A DNA stretch of 64,000 bases from Kingdonia uniflora (lineage: Eukaryota > Streptophyta > Magnoliopsida > Ranunculales > Circaeasteraceae), in the NCBI GenBank assembly GCA_014058105.1, contig JACGCM010002624.1, forward strand, positions 1,053,068-1,117,067. Direction: 5' to 3'. Of this stretch, positions 35,275 through 46,576 are shown in pieces. The position numbers and the translations under genes were made by a program. Position 1 is the first letter of the stretch. Each line of letters opens with the position of its first letter. Under the pieces are notes generated by a model that was given only the letters and a program-made list of their open reading frames with translations, was not told where the DNA came from and ran no database searches.

Positions 35275-36450
35275 GAAATCGATAGGGTGGATTCGATCTT
35301 GCTGTTCTCGATCTTGGAACTTGCTGTTCTCTATCTTGAATTTGTCTCGATATGTTTCTCCCAACAACACCTTCAAGTGGACTATCGAAAACAACAGAAT
35401 TCTCACGGTTAAATATGTATATAAAACCATTGCAGGGGAGTGGGATGAAAGGGTGAACAAGAGCCATAACGTACTTTGTCTCGATAAAACTTGGTCCTCC
35501 ATTTGGAAAATCAAGGCTCCGTTCATAATCCAATACTTCCTCTGGAGAGCGATGAACGAAGGTCTCCCTAATGGGGTTAATCTTTCCCATGGAGACTATA
35601 TGAGCAAAGTCATATATCCCAGTTTGGGGGGAAGAAGAAGAAACTACTACGTATGCTCTCTTTTACTGTAAGAACTTGAAGGACGTCTGGTATGCTTCTG
35701 ATTTTTCTCTCAATAATAACGATTGACTCTACTTTGATTCTTTCCAAAAGGTGATGTATCTTCCAGCCAACAAGAGTTGTTTTGGCAAGGATACCATTTC
35801 CCTATGGAGGAGGATCGTGATTATTATGTTTGTTATTTAGAACGATAGAAATAATATTATTTTCATAAATAAGTGGCTTCCGCCCCCTGAGATTATTAAG
35901 CTAGCGAAAAGCTATTTGCCCCCCCCATTTTTCGACCTTGTCCACTTGCAAGACCCCCGCTCAACCCATAACGGGGGAAGGATGGGCTACTATTTCGGTT
36001 GATGCCTCGTGGTCTTCTACCAGCTCTTATTGTGGTATTGATTATGTTATTAAAACTGATGAGAACTTGATTGTTGCTGCAGGTCATGACTTATCCAAAA
36101 CAGCTTATCCTAAAGAAACGGAGGCCAGAGCAGTCATTAGAGGAGTAGAGGCGGTGCGGGATGCTGGGATTAATAGAGTACTGGTGGTCTCAGATTACAA
36201 GAGGCTCGTTAAAGCTTTCACGAGCAAGTCTACAAACATGACATGGGGTGCTCTCACGCTTTATGCGGACCTGCTGAGGCGGCATCTATCAACGATTTTA
36301 GCTTCGAGTATATTAGTAGAACTCTTAATGTTGAGGCTCACGTCCTCGCGGCCTGGGATTCCCATTATTCTAGCTTTTGTTGTAATAACCCCCCAAGGCT
36401 CAGAAAACCTCGTGGACTGTGTTTTTTCCTTGCTACCCTTTTGAGCCTAA
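35275..36450 (+). pseudogene. LINE zf-RVT and RNase H segments
   Basis: At 35340-35690 the zf-RVT part reads FKWTIENNRILTVKYVYK and IIQYFLWRAMNEGLP. At 35960-36440 an RNase H-like domain reads ISVDASWSS, CGIDYVIKTDENLIV, KETEARAVIRGVEAVRDAG and MTWGALTLYADLL. Frameshifts are present. Closely related to the LINE at 5.8-6.75 kb. It ends about 130 bp before the H2A.W copy 3 promoter motifs. Confidence 0.8.
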
Positions 36451-36575
36451 TATTATTCTCGTTTTGCCCAAAAAGAAGAAGAAAAAGGATTCGTACACTA
36501 CACCTCACTCATCCAAGACAAACTCTCCTAGTAACCCAATTCAAACCACTCGGATCACACATAAACCATCCCCAG

Positions 36576-36600
36576 CCGTCGATACAATATAGATCCAACG
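36576..36600 (+). promoter_or_regulatory. H2A.W copy 3 promoter pair
   Basis: CCGTCG (36576-36581) and GATCCAACG (36592-36600), 142-166 bp before the ATG. This is the same pair in the same order as in copies 1 and 2, one base closer together. Confidence 0.65.
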
Positions 36601-36715
36601 GCCACAACACCTCACTCACCAAAAGTTCCCCTCACTCCACTATTAAAGAAACAGAGAGATAAAAATTTCAAATCGCTCTCTCATTCCAATATTTCAAACC
36701 AAATCAAAGCTTCAA

Positions 36716-36741
<26 letters not shown>

Positions 36742-36746
<5 letters not shown>

Positions 36747-37593
36747 AGGAACAAAGAAGGGTTTCGGAGGTCGAAAGGGAGGAGGTCCAAAGAAGAAATC
36801 GGTAACCCGGTCTTCCAAAGCCGGTCTAGCGTTCCCCGTTGGTCGAATCGGCCGGTTCTTGAAGAAGGGTCGTTACGCTCAGAGGGTCGGTAGTGGTGCC
36901 CCGGTCTATCTCGCTGCTGTTCTTGAGTACCTCGCAGCCGAGGTTCGTCCCCTCTCTCCCTAAAATCTAATTTCATGTGTTTTTTCACATAATTTGGTGC
37001 ATTTTAGGCCTAATTGGAGATGTTTTGGGCCTAATTTGTTGTGTTTTTTGACCCCCATTTTGTTTAATTTCGACCCTATTTGGTGTGTTTTGTCCTTAAT
37101 TTGGTGCATTTTAGGCCTGATTTGGGCATAATTTGGGATTTCTAGTCATAAATTTCCATAATTTTAACCCACATTTGGTTTAATTTGGTGCATTTTGGAT
37201 ATAATTTGAAGTTTTGGGCCTAAATTGTTGCGTTTTGACCCCATTTGGTGTGTTTTAGCCCCCCTTTTTTGTTTAATTTTGCCCCAGGTTGGTTTAATTT
37301 CGACCCCATTCAGTGTGTCTTGGCCTAATTTGGTTGATTTTGGGTACTTTTAGGTGTTGGAGTTAGCTGGGAACGCGGCAAGAGACAACAAGAAGAGTAG
37401 GATCATACCAAGGCACGTTCTTTTGGCGATCCGCAACGATGAGGAGCTCTCAAAGCTTTTGAGTGGGGTTACAATTGCTCATGGTGGAGTTCTCCCAAAC
37501 ATTAACCCAATTTTGTTGCCGAAGAAGACAGACAAGGGGACTAGTGAACCTAAGTCTCCGTCCAAGGCAACAAAATCTCCGAAGAAGGCTTGA
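36742..37593 (+). CDS. H2A.W: Histone H2A.W-type protein, copy 3 (two exons)
   Basis: Exons 36742-36942 and 37354-37593, phase-0 GT-AG intron of 411 bp; 146 aa. N-terminus [19 protein letters not shown] as in copy 1. Substitutions relative to the other copies: [42 protein letters not shown]. The tail has [10 protein letters not shown] and ends KSPKKA, the H2A.W signature. A (GA)n tract at 36717-36741 runs directly into the ATG. It is oriented opposite to copies 1 and 2. The gene looks functional. Confidence 0.95.
36943..37353 (+). repeat. Minisatellite-like intron of H2A.W copy 3
   Basis: Sense strand repeats phrases such as tttggtgcattttaggcc, gaccccatttggtgtgtttt and tgtttaatttcgacccc. It has the same composition and step as the introns of copies 1 and 2. 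Confidence 0.7.
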
Positions 37594-38896
37594 TTATGGT
37601 CTTATGATGATTAGTAGAAGAAGAGCAATCCCTTTTTGTTTTTAGTATTTTGTATGTAATTAGGGAAGGGTTGATTATAGTTGTTCCTAGTTTGGTAAAA
37701 CTTTTGTTAGGAGCTGCTAATGACTCTTTAATCAATCAATGAAACTTCTTGTTCTCATTAATCAAATATTTAGTCTTATGTTTGTGGTGAAATGTTACTC
37801 TTTATTTGGTAATTTGTTGATTTGTTATGCAATGTATATGTGAAAGATTTTGGCTAAACCGAAGATTTTTTATTTGGGATGTAATTTCTTTGAATGCTGA
37901 AACACTAATATTGAACAATTTGAATTGGATTGAAATGGTGAAGTTGAAGATGATAATTTTTTTTGGAGTCTCTTTCATGCAAAAAAGCTCTCAAAGTAAC
38001 AATGACATTGAATAATTTTTTGTTGTAATATGCGAACACCACATCAGAACTTCTTAGCATATAATGAAAAATTAGAGATGAGATCCAATTCGACTTCAAT
38101 TTCATAAAAATAAACAACACTATTTATATTTTTAAGGGCTCCTCGGATGATATGTATTTAGTATTAACAAATTATTAATTTATGTCGTAATTGAGACTTA
38201 TAAAAACCTTAAAAAGTTTTATATTATGTATTATCTTATAAATTAAGCAAATTTATTAATTTAGTCTGCCCAAGTCAGAATCGGAAAAATATATTATTTA
38301 ATTGCGATTATCGGGGTTCTACTATAATTATTAAGAGAGTTAAACAATTTGTGGAAAGAAGATACTCCCATAGTCTCTCATTTGAGTATATAGAAGAAAA
38401 AAATGTTGTTTGAGGCACTAAGAGCATCTTCAACAACAGTTGTTGCTCTGAAGCCAGGCAATAATCCAGATCCAGCTCTGAACTACACAATCCTCTCCAA
38501 CATCCTGCAGAAGTACCAACAGGCATTTGATACAGATATTAAGCTTAATGCGACATAACATTGCTACAATTTATGTATTTCTTCAACAGGCTTGCACTTA
38601 GTTGAGTGAAATACAAATAATCTTTGAGAGGGACAACCATATCTTTGTTCTTATTCTAAAATAAAATGGAATTACATTCCACAAATTGTTATTTTGACCA
38701 ATTCATTCCAATTGGATGCTCAGAGAAGCTTGAATATTAATTTCTAAACAGTACTAGGATGCTACAGAAGGTGATTTCGTAGTACAGAATTGAGCAGTAT
38801 CAGGAAATGAGAAAGCAGCAGCAGTATTAGGAGATATCACTATCTTTCTCTCCAGAGAAATGATAACACTCCAGTATCCGCAAATGAACAACAGCT
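37594..38896. other. Intergenic between H2A.W copy 3 and the RRM gene
   Basis: First ~150 bp are the 3' UTR of H2A.W copy 3 (aatcaatcaatgaaac). The rest is AT-rich without a gene. At 38420-38448 a hairpin, agagcatcttcaacaacagttgttgctct, looks like two fused MITE ends. Confidence 0.45.
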
Positions 38897-41800
38897 TTAA
38901 GAGGCAGCATTATCTTCCTCTCCAGGCTTTGGTTTTGCGATTTCTACAAAGATTAGTCTTCCACCTATTATCTGTCCACAGTACACAGGGAGAAAGATTT
39001 TATAAAATAACTCTACAAGGAATATTCTGATGAATGAAGAGTTGACATGGTAGAATAACGGGAACGATTCTTATAACAAGATACACCAGAAGAGCTAGTA
39101 TAAAGAAGGGAAGTAAAATACTGCAAACTGTTGTAAATTTATAGCAAAATACTCCATGAAAAGAATTCAATTAATAATTTGCAAGTTTCGGACCTAAACC
39201 AACTTCCATATTGATACTCTTATATAGTACCTAAATACACTAACTGATTTTATTTGGACAGTATTTTATTTCCTTGAGGATCAGGTCTTCGAGTTCTACA
39301 AATAATGTAATAGCCATTATAATGGAATACACTTGTGTTATTTTACTTTTAGCTCTTAAGCTTTATTCTTTCTCTTTGAAGAAGAACCATCCATATCCGT
39401 AGCTATTTCAATTATATTTAGGTTTTATCAACCAAAGTTTGCCTTTTCTCCTTGTCCACTCGTATTTATTTCCAATGATTCTTTTGTTTGCAATATCTTC
39501 ATTGCAACATCTACTTCTATTTGAGGGTATATGCGGGACTGACAGTGAGATCTCATAAGCTTACTACAATATATTTGTCTATATAATCGAGCATCGTCAA
39601 CAAGATCTCAAACCTCAAGTTTCCATTTATCCCAATTGGTGATGCAATAGGTTCACAATTTGTTATTTCATAATTTAGGAACTCCTTAGACACATCTTAT
39701 ACTTACCATAAAAATAATTCCGGCTCTTTATTTCACTTTCGAACCGACCAAGGAAGTTTTTTAGCGCATCAAGTTCTTTAATTTCAAATCTGACAAAGAT
39801 AAGCTCTCAGGATAGTGCTCCAGACTGACTCATAGTAATTAACGTAGAAAACCTTTGCTCTAAGGTTGTGGAGGTAAATCCTAGTATTTCTTGGATTATG
39901 TCGTGTGACAGACACATATGTGAAATATTTATTACGACCATGTCAAGCATTAAAAGTATTGACACAAAGAACATTCGTAGCAAGTTTGACCCTTTTCTAC
40001 TAAAACTGATCATACTTGCTCTACCGCCAAGCATAAGGAAAACCTTTAGCCTTGTGAGAAGCTGTACAGACACTTATCATATGGTGCCTTACCAGGTCCT
40101 ATTGCTATCTAGACCTAGATCAAGATTACCTCTATCTTAAGGATCTACACCTATTTAACATTGGAACCTTGTCAAGCTGTATGTCCGGGCAAATGAGAGA
40201 TACATATAGCAAACTTAACCAAAGTGATGACTATCCAAGACTACTTGATGAACTGACTTGGGCCCCATAGTACTTGTTGCAGAAGTGCAACTTATGTGTG
40301 ACTAACCTAAGGATTACGGCCCTCAATTTTTAGTCAGGCATGTGCCATAAATTCGGGCTTATTTCACGTGAGAATTTTTAGACAAAATCGGTGAGCTAAG
40401 CACTATGCCAACCACACCAATACGATAACAATAGAAAATCTTATATCTCTAGAGAATTTCATTTACAGTATATATAAGTCAAGTCCAGTTTACATATTTC
40501 TTTCTACTATTTGGCATTTTCACCCAGTCTAGAGTGTCTATAGTTTTGGTTTTAATGTGACTATTTCTTGTCATATTTTTTAATTCTTTCTAGCTAAGGT
40601 GTCAGATTATTTCAGCCTAATCTCTTTACATTCACTTTCTATGAGTTATGGTTTGGTGTCTCAACATTTGTTTGTGGGGCTACGATTCAGGTTCCCGCTT
40701 TGAAAACTCTATTTATGTTCTATGAGGCTTTTGCTTTATTCAGGAGGCAGCACATTGCACAAAATGGAAGAACGAGTAGATTCATGCCCGGTCACCTAAT
40801 AGATTAAAGCTTATGAGGTTTCCCATGATGTTAGTGATGGTGGTTTTAGTTTTGTACTATGATAGGACTGAAGTGGTCTACTCTATAAGCCATTTAGAGA
40901 TAATAACTAATAATGTAAATGATTAGTTCTCTCAGTCTTTCATAATGGCGATCATTAAGTTTTGCATTTTCCTAAGGGTTCAAGCCACCCCCCTCTGGAC
41001 AACTCTAGAATATGTTTTTTTACCATAAATAAATAAATATATGTTTTCCTTACTAGCGAAGAAATAATCTTGCTTCATCTAGTTTTTTCTACCCAAACCC
41101 ACAAATAATTGTATATATTATACAATAATGTTAGCACGAGACACAAGCAAGATGCAACTCTGAAGAAGATAAGAAAAAAGGTACCATCTTGCTCATTAAA
41201 TGAAACTATAAAATAGCAAGAAAAGTAGCAAATGAACTAAGACACAAAATTGAAAAACTGAACCGTTCTACTCAAGAATCAAGTCCTTAAGGATCATTAG
41301 TGATAAAATTAGTCACCTTTACGCATACTTTTCCTACAAGATTTCGAATCAAAGTAAGGTATAATTGGGAGACTTTTCGTTATGTAAGTGGTGAATTGGT
41401 AATGGTAACTCGTTCTCTACTTTAGTATAGTAGTAAAGTTTTTTACTAAGTATAATACATGTGTGCATTCAGTTAAGCACAGTTCATACTATATTTGATT
41501 TATCCGTATGACACTAAAACATGCCTTGCTTAGCCATAAAACATTGTAGCATTTCAGGTTACATCATATTTTCACAAAACCAATAAACAATAAAATGAAC
41601 AAAAGAGAGAGACTGAGAGAGAGAGATTTACCCTTCCATTCATAGCTTCCAATGCCTTCTGTGCTTCCGATTCCATCGCGAATGTAACAAAAGCAAACCC
41701 TTTAGGCCTCTGAGTTCTTGGGTCCCTAACTAAACTCACTGCATTCCATATCCACATATTTTACCATACAAAACCACAAATTTACCATACAAAAATGAAC

Positions 41801-42048
41801 AAAAATGTAACATAATTTTTACCTTGTTTAATTTGACCAAATGGTGAAAACAATCTGTTCAGTTCTTCATCAGTGGTGTAAAATGATAACCCTAAATCAA
41901 TCAAACAAAAATGTAACATAATTCAACTACAAATATAACCTAAAATCATCAAAAAAAAAAACTTACTGCTAATGAAAATCTGAGAGCTGAAACTTCTATG
42001 GGTTTGAGTGATTAGTGTTTTTATTCTTCTCACCATTGCAGTTCCCAT
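38897..42048 (-). CDS. Small single-RRM protein, probably organellar (4 exons)
   Basis: Exons 42048-41967, 41891-41823, 41738-41632 and 38971-38897 (333 nt, 110 aa), all GT-AG with matching phases. The first ~25 residues (MGTAMVRRIKTLITQTHRSF) are basic, Ser/Thr-rich and lack acidic residues, fitting a mitochondrial or plastid presequence. One RRM fills the rest: IFISRLSFYTTDEEL (RNP2 region), RLFSPFGQI, then RPKGFAFVTF (RNP1) and AQKALEAMNGR, IIGGRLIFVEIAKPKPGE. It resembles the short organelle RRM proteins of plants, which act in RNA editing or stability; the exact member is not identifiable. Intron 3 is 2.66 kb, far longer than the coding sequence. Confidence 0.85.
38972..41631 (-). other. 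2.66-kb intron 3 of the RRM gene
   Basis: AT-rich non-coding sequence. I looked for coding or transposon domains on both strands and found none convincing; two complementary frames near 39.8-40.1 kb match no family I know. Confidence 0.5.
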
Positions 42049-42514
42049 CTCCAACAGAGTAAGGTTCAGTTTTTTTTTTTTTTAAACGAAGTCGTCTATT
42101 TAATTAAGATACAATCCAGACCGTTTATACCCATTAAATATAGACAAAAGCGAGAAAGTCGTCCTCTCTAAACACAAACAACCACTCATCAAAGAGAGAT
42201 CAAAGCGGGGACTTTATTCAGATTCGATCTTCTTCAGGTATATTTGGCTTTAATCTTACATACATGTAATTTGCATCTTTTAATTTCCATTTTGGTAGGG
42301 TTTTGTTTTTTGGATGATGTTCGACATAGGTACGGGGTGTCGGAAACGGCAGAAAACAGAATAGCCTATTGTAAATAATGTGTGTGTGTTTTTATTATGT
42401 AAGGAAAAAGCATTAAATTAAGCAAGAGCACAGAAAGCCACAATTTTTTTTACAACATTCACTTGCCAAACAGGCAAACAAGTCTTACGCGGTAGAGAGA
42501 AGAGTTACCATCTA
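42049..42514. other. RRM gene upstream region
   Basis: Promoter side of the RRM gene, with a poly-T run at 42070-42084. At 42320-42375 the phrase ggtacggggtgtcggaaacggcagaaaa resembles the GTGTCGG repeats in the introns at 56.7 and 61.8 kb. Confidence 0.4.
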
Positions 42515-42735
42515 CCTTGTGCTCTAGGGGGGATGGTGTGGAAACAACCATTGGGAGGTCAAGGGTTTGATACTCACCACTGGTGGGTTTCGAGGTTGGT
42601 ATGAGGCCGTCGGCCTTGTGTCGGCTTGCCTAGTTCATGTGGTTTGCGGGCTATTGCACAAGCCCTAGAGGATCTAGTCAGGAGTTGACGATCCACAGAG
42701 GCTAGATGTCCCTGATACCTCTAGCTACAAAAAAG
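42515..42735 (+). mobile_element. tRNA-derived SINE-like element
   Basis: A B-box-like GGTCAAGGGTTTGATACTC (42571-42589) follows an A-box-like stretch. The element ends in an A-rich tail (acaaaaaagaaaaaagaaaaa) at about 42727-42748. About 220 bp, no coding. The organisation fits a plant SINE; I cannot name the family. Confidence 0.45.
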
Positions 42736-42800
42736 AAAAAAGAAAAATAGTGTTGGACATGTGTGATTGAGCGTCGAAGTGAATTGTTGTTGTTTCCTAG

Positions 42801-43428
42801 TGTTGGGAAACCGAGGGGGCAAATCGCAACGCGAAAACACAATACGATTAACAAGAACTCGATGAACTAACTTTAACCAAAGAGAATTCGAACAAAGGCA
42901 ATAAAACACATACACAAGGTTTAAATTAGGTAGAAACCATAAACATGATCAAAACCACCCCCGACAAGCACGATGAATATATTATCACACTAAGGGTTAT
43001 AAAAAGTTCCAGATATCACTCAAATCTCACCTCTACCCTTACAGATAATTATAGCAAGAAACCCTAGAAAGAAAACTCAAGAAATCTCTCCAGAGCAAAC
43101 CCCTAGATTTCTCCATTATCTCTCTCTAACTCTTTTCTCTTGTACAAATGCCTTTAACATACACTTTCTATTTATAGGCTTTCCATTATGTCATCTCCGA
43201 AGTACGCATCACGAGATAATCCATCGCTTTGGATCAAATCCCCTTCAAAACGAACTTAGAAACAAACAAACAGAGCCAAAGTCTTTTGAACGAGTCATGA
43301 GGTCGTTTGAACGACCATTTGACAATCCTCTGGAATTTTGGCCCAAAAGCTATTTTCGTTCGAACGACTTCAACGGATACTCTGTCGTTCAAACGACTTT
43401 CCCAATTTTTTGAGCCGTATTCCTAACA
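42801..43428 (-). mobile_element. Copia solo LTR, family A
   Basis: On plus TGTTGGGAAACCGAGG to GAGCCGTATTCCTAACA; TG..CA ends. Flanks CCTAG (42796-42800) and TCTAG (43429-43433) match at four of five bases, a slightly decayed target duplication. Same family as 46041-46576 and 52817-53415. U3 carries several GTCGTTCGAACGA-like palindromes. It sits about 60 bp upstream of the receptor-kinase remnant. Confidence 0.8.
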
Positions 43429-43490
43429 TCTAGTAATTTAGAAGTCATCTCTTTTGGATTTTTACAATAATAGTCCAGTAAATTTACAGG

Positions 43491-44802
43491 ATGAACACTT
43501 TATCATCAACTGTGTACTATACGGCAAGGGAGTTTAATGACGAGCATGGCAATCTGAGGGACGATGTTGCTGGACTTCCTAGGGAGTTTCGCTATGAAGA
43601 CCTCAAAACGGCCACCAAAAATTTCAAATGTCAGCTTGGTAGTGGTGGGTCAGGTGCAGTCTTCAAGGGTATTCTAGATGACGGTACGCTGGTAGCAGTT
43701 AAAAGAGTTGAGCGGGAGGTTTATGGAGAGTTGGAATTTAAGAACGAGCTCTCCGCTATTGCAAGCGCGCAACATTTTAATCTTGTATGTCTTCGCGGAT
43801 ATTGTTGTCATAATGTGAGCGAAACAAGGCCGGTTTTTTTCATTGTTTACGACCTTTTCAAAAATGGGTCGCTAGATTCTTGAATTTTTCCTTGGAATGA
43901 CTGCCCCAATGGTCGATTCTTAAGTTGGAAAAGGAGGTGCGAAGTTGCACTTGATGTTGCGAATGCTCTAGTATATCCTCATAACGATTGTCGCAAGCAG
44001 ATATTACATCTGGAAATAAAACCGGAGAATATATTAGTGGGTGACGATTTTCGAGGAGTTTTATCTGATTTTGGGATGTGTAAGTTAATAAGTAGAGATG
44101 ATAGTAGATTTCATACAATAACGAGGAGAGGGACTCGCGACTACATGGCCCCGGAGTGGAATTTGGGTCATGGGAAAACGGAGCAAACTGATATCTTTAG
44201 TTTTGGAAAGGTACTTATGGATTTGTTTTTGGGTCAAAGGTGTGTCTGTTTCGACCGGAAAGGCAAATATATTTATATACAAGGTGGGAATTCACAGTTG
44301 CGAAGGTCTATTCGCTATATTAATAAGAAATTAAAAGATGGGAAAGTTCTGGATCTGATAGATAAGAGGCTTATGGTGGACGGGAGTGTTGAGGAGAGTG
44401 TAGCCGCTAATTTTGTTTGTGTGGCTATCCAATGCCTGAAAGAGGATCCTCAGAAGAGGCCGTGCAACATGTGGGAAGTGTTCAGCATGCTCGAACCTGT
44501 TTTGGCGATCAATGGGAAGGTAAACTTAGAATCCAGATTGAAAGACACGTTCTTACATAAATTGTTTCAGTTATTTCTGCATTCCATTTTTAATAGTAAA
44601 AGAAATCTCCATGCCAGTATATTTGTTGATACTGAGTTACAGTAACATTTTTTTTTCATGGCAGTGTCGACGTAGAAAAATTTCAGAAAGTAGTGGCGGG
44701 GAGAGTCCACAGACTCGAAGTAGACAAGTCCAAAAAAGAAGAAACAACCCTCCCGCATCAGAGCAGGTGGAGGTGGCTGTAGTCGCCACTTTTAGACAAT
44801 GA
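43491..44802 (+). pseudogene. Receptor-like kinase remnant (At5g20050-like kinase domain)
   Basis: An exon starting just after tttacag at about 43490 encodes a juxtamembrane and kinase domain: FRYEDLKTATKNF, LGSGGSGAVFKGI (Gly loop), VAVKRVE (Lys), QHFNLVCLRGYC. At 43880 TGA interrupts LDS-stop-IFP where the family has Trp. The frame goes on without other stops: SWKRRCEVALDVANAL, then HLEIKPENIL (catalytic HxD changed to HxE), LSDFGMCKL, GTRDYMAPEW, RPCNMWEVFSMLEP. Exon end at 44519, then a short last exon 44665-44802. No extracellular or transmembrane part precedes it, and a solo LTR sits in its place. The stop plus loss of the catalytic Asp argue for a dead gene, or a pseudokinase if the stop is an error. 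Confidence 0.8.
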
Positions 44803-45384
44803 AGCACAAACATAGCATGAGTTTGTAGCACATATGAGAACAGGACTGAAAAATCTTATGAAATATTTTTTCCATACATGAAATTGAAATATATTCAGTG
44901 ATTTAGTTATTACTCGAGTTATATGTTTGAATTGTTGATGTTGGAAAGTGATGTTGTGAAGTCATTGATAAGAACGAGTGTAGTATAGTACTTTAGACAT
45001 TGATTAGTAAGCGTTGTACAAACTAAACTCGAGGGATAAAATGTTCAGGGCAAGGTCTCAAATGAGTTGAAAGAGCAAGGAAAGTTCCCATCTTTAAACG
45101 ATGGAAGGGAGGGTTTCAAATTGGGCTGTTTATAATAAATGGATAAGATGCAAAAAATTCTATCTTCTCTCTCCCAACAACCAAGAGGGCGGATTTAGAA
45201 GTTTGCTAAAAAATGCCTATATCTATAATAATAAAAAAACAGCCCAACTTTTTGCTTTGGTTTTAGACATCCATTCCACTAACGCGTATTTCCAGGTACT
45301 TTTTGCTTTTGATGGCTTCGATTATTTCCATGATACTTATGTAACATGGAAATTATATGGGCAGTCCAACCCTAAATTGTTGAA
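44803..45384. other. 3' flank of the kinase remnant, shared with the 59.3-kb region
   Basis: 44870-45090 is clearly related to 59300-59540: both read ttgaattgttgat, gattagtaagcgttgt / gattactaagtgtttg, aactaaactcgaggg / aactaaacttgagggg, aaaatgttcagggcaaggtct and gagttgaaag. It is a shared ancestral 3' flank. The frame at 45101-45388 is not a recognised protein. Confidence 0.6.
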
Positions 45385-46040
45385 TTGAATGACAAATTTG
45401 GGTTTCTATCTCCTTCTCCATCTACAAATCAAGCTTTCTTTCCTATCAATCCCCTAAATAGAGGCAGTGGCGAAGGAAAATTAATAGCTTTTCCAAGCTT
45501 AATTCATCTAGAATTATGGTTCATGTTTGTGTTGATGAGCGATGGCTCTCAAAGGCTGATTTCAGGAGTGGGTGATATTCGCGTGAGGATGTTCGATGGA
45601 CGCATTGCAATTCTTCATGATGTTCAACATGTGCCGAGTATGACTCATAATCTAATTTTACTTTCCAAATTAGATAATGAGGGTTACAATTATTCCGGGC
45701 GAGGTGGAGTAATGAAAGTTTATTAAAAGTTTTCTTTGATCACAAAGGGAGTTCGAAGCGGGAACTTGTATGCATTGGTTGGTAAATCAGTGGGTGAAGA
45801 TGTGAAGGTTGCATGTACCGGTGGAGCTATGGAGATTTCTCGAAAATGGAATTTAGTTCAAGGTGGAGAAATGACACGGTCTACAAAGTGATCAGAAAGT
45901 GGGTTCCAATTGGTGGGTCTAGGAAAAGCCTAGACTCGGGTGATTCTCTTAATTAAAAAGTTGCCCATAGGGGCAACGCGACAAGGATACACGACGAATG
46001 AAGCAGAAGAAACGGTTTTTTTTTCCGTCGAGGTGGAGAT
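45385..46040 (+). pseudogene. Copia internal remnant (protease to pre-integrase, PPT)
   Basis: A frame at about 45540-45722 reads VGDIRVRMFDGRI and LHDVQHVPSMTHNLI, the copia segment between protease and integrase. After degenerate sequence, the line ends GGTGGAGAT at 46040, the polypurine tract immediately before the LTR. The rest of Pol is missing. Confidence 0.65.
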
Positions 46041-46576
46041 TGTTAGGTTACGGCTCAAAATAGGGAAAGTCGTTCGAACGAGTCATGAAGTCGTTCGAAC
46101 GAAAAACGCTATGTTTGTTTGTTTCTAAGTTCGTTCTGAAAGGAATTTATTCCAAAGCGATGGTTTATCTCGTGATACGTACTTCAGAGATGACCTAATA
46201 AAAAGTCTATAAATACAGAGTGTATGTTAAAGGCCTTGGTACAGGGAGAAAGAGATAGAGAGAGAAAATAAAGAAATTTATGGTTTAGCTCTGGAGAGAT
46301 TTCTTGGGTTTTCTTTCTAGGGTTTCTTGCTAGGGATTATCTGTAAGGGTAGAGGTGAGGTTGAGAGATCTCTATAATTTCTTGTAACCTTAAGTTATAA
46401 TATATTCAACGGGCTTGTCGGGGGTGGTTTGATCCTTTGGGGTTTCCACCTAATTTAAACCTTGTGTATGTGTTTATTGCCTTTGTTTAAATTCTCAGTG
46501 GTTAGAGTTAGATCTTAAGTTCTTGTTAATCGTATTGTGCTTCCGCGTTGCGATTTTCCCCCTTGGTTTCCCAACA
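46041..46576 (+). mobile_element. Copia 3' LTR, family A
   Basis: 536 bp, TGTTAGGTTACGGC to GGTTTCCCAACA, preceded by the PPT. TATA-like CTATAAATACAG near 46209. U3 starts with two perfect TCGTTCGAACGA palindromes (about 46070-46105). It lies inside a gypsy integrase remnant. Confidence 0.85.

Noticed and set aside
36704..36988. Arg-rich minus-strand frame over H2A.W copy 3
   Set aside because: Antisense shadow of the histone exon and GA tract.
39807..40140. Overlapping frames of about 90 codons on both strands in the RRM intron
   Set aside because: No recognisable motif, no splice context of their own, and mirror frames on both strands indicate chance openness.
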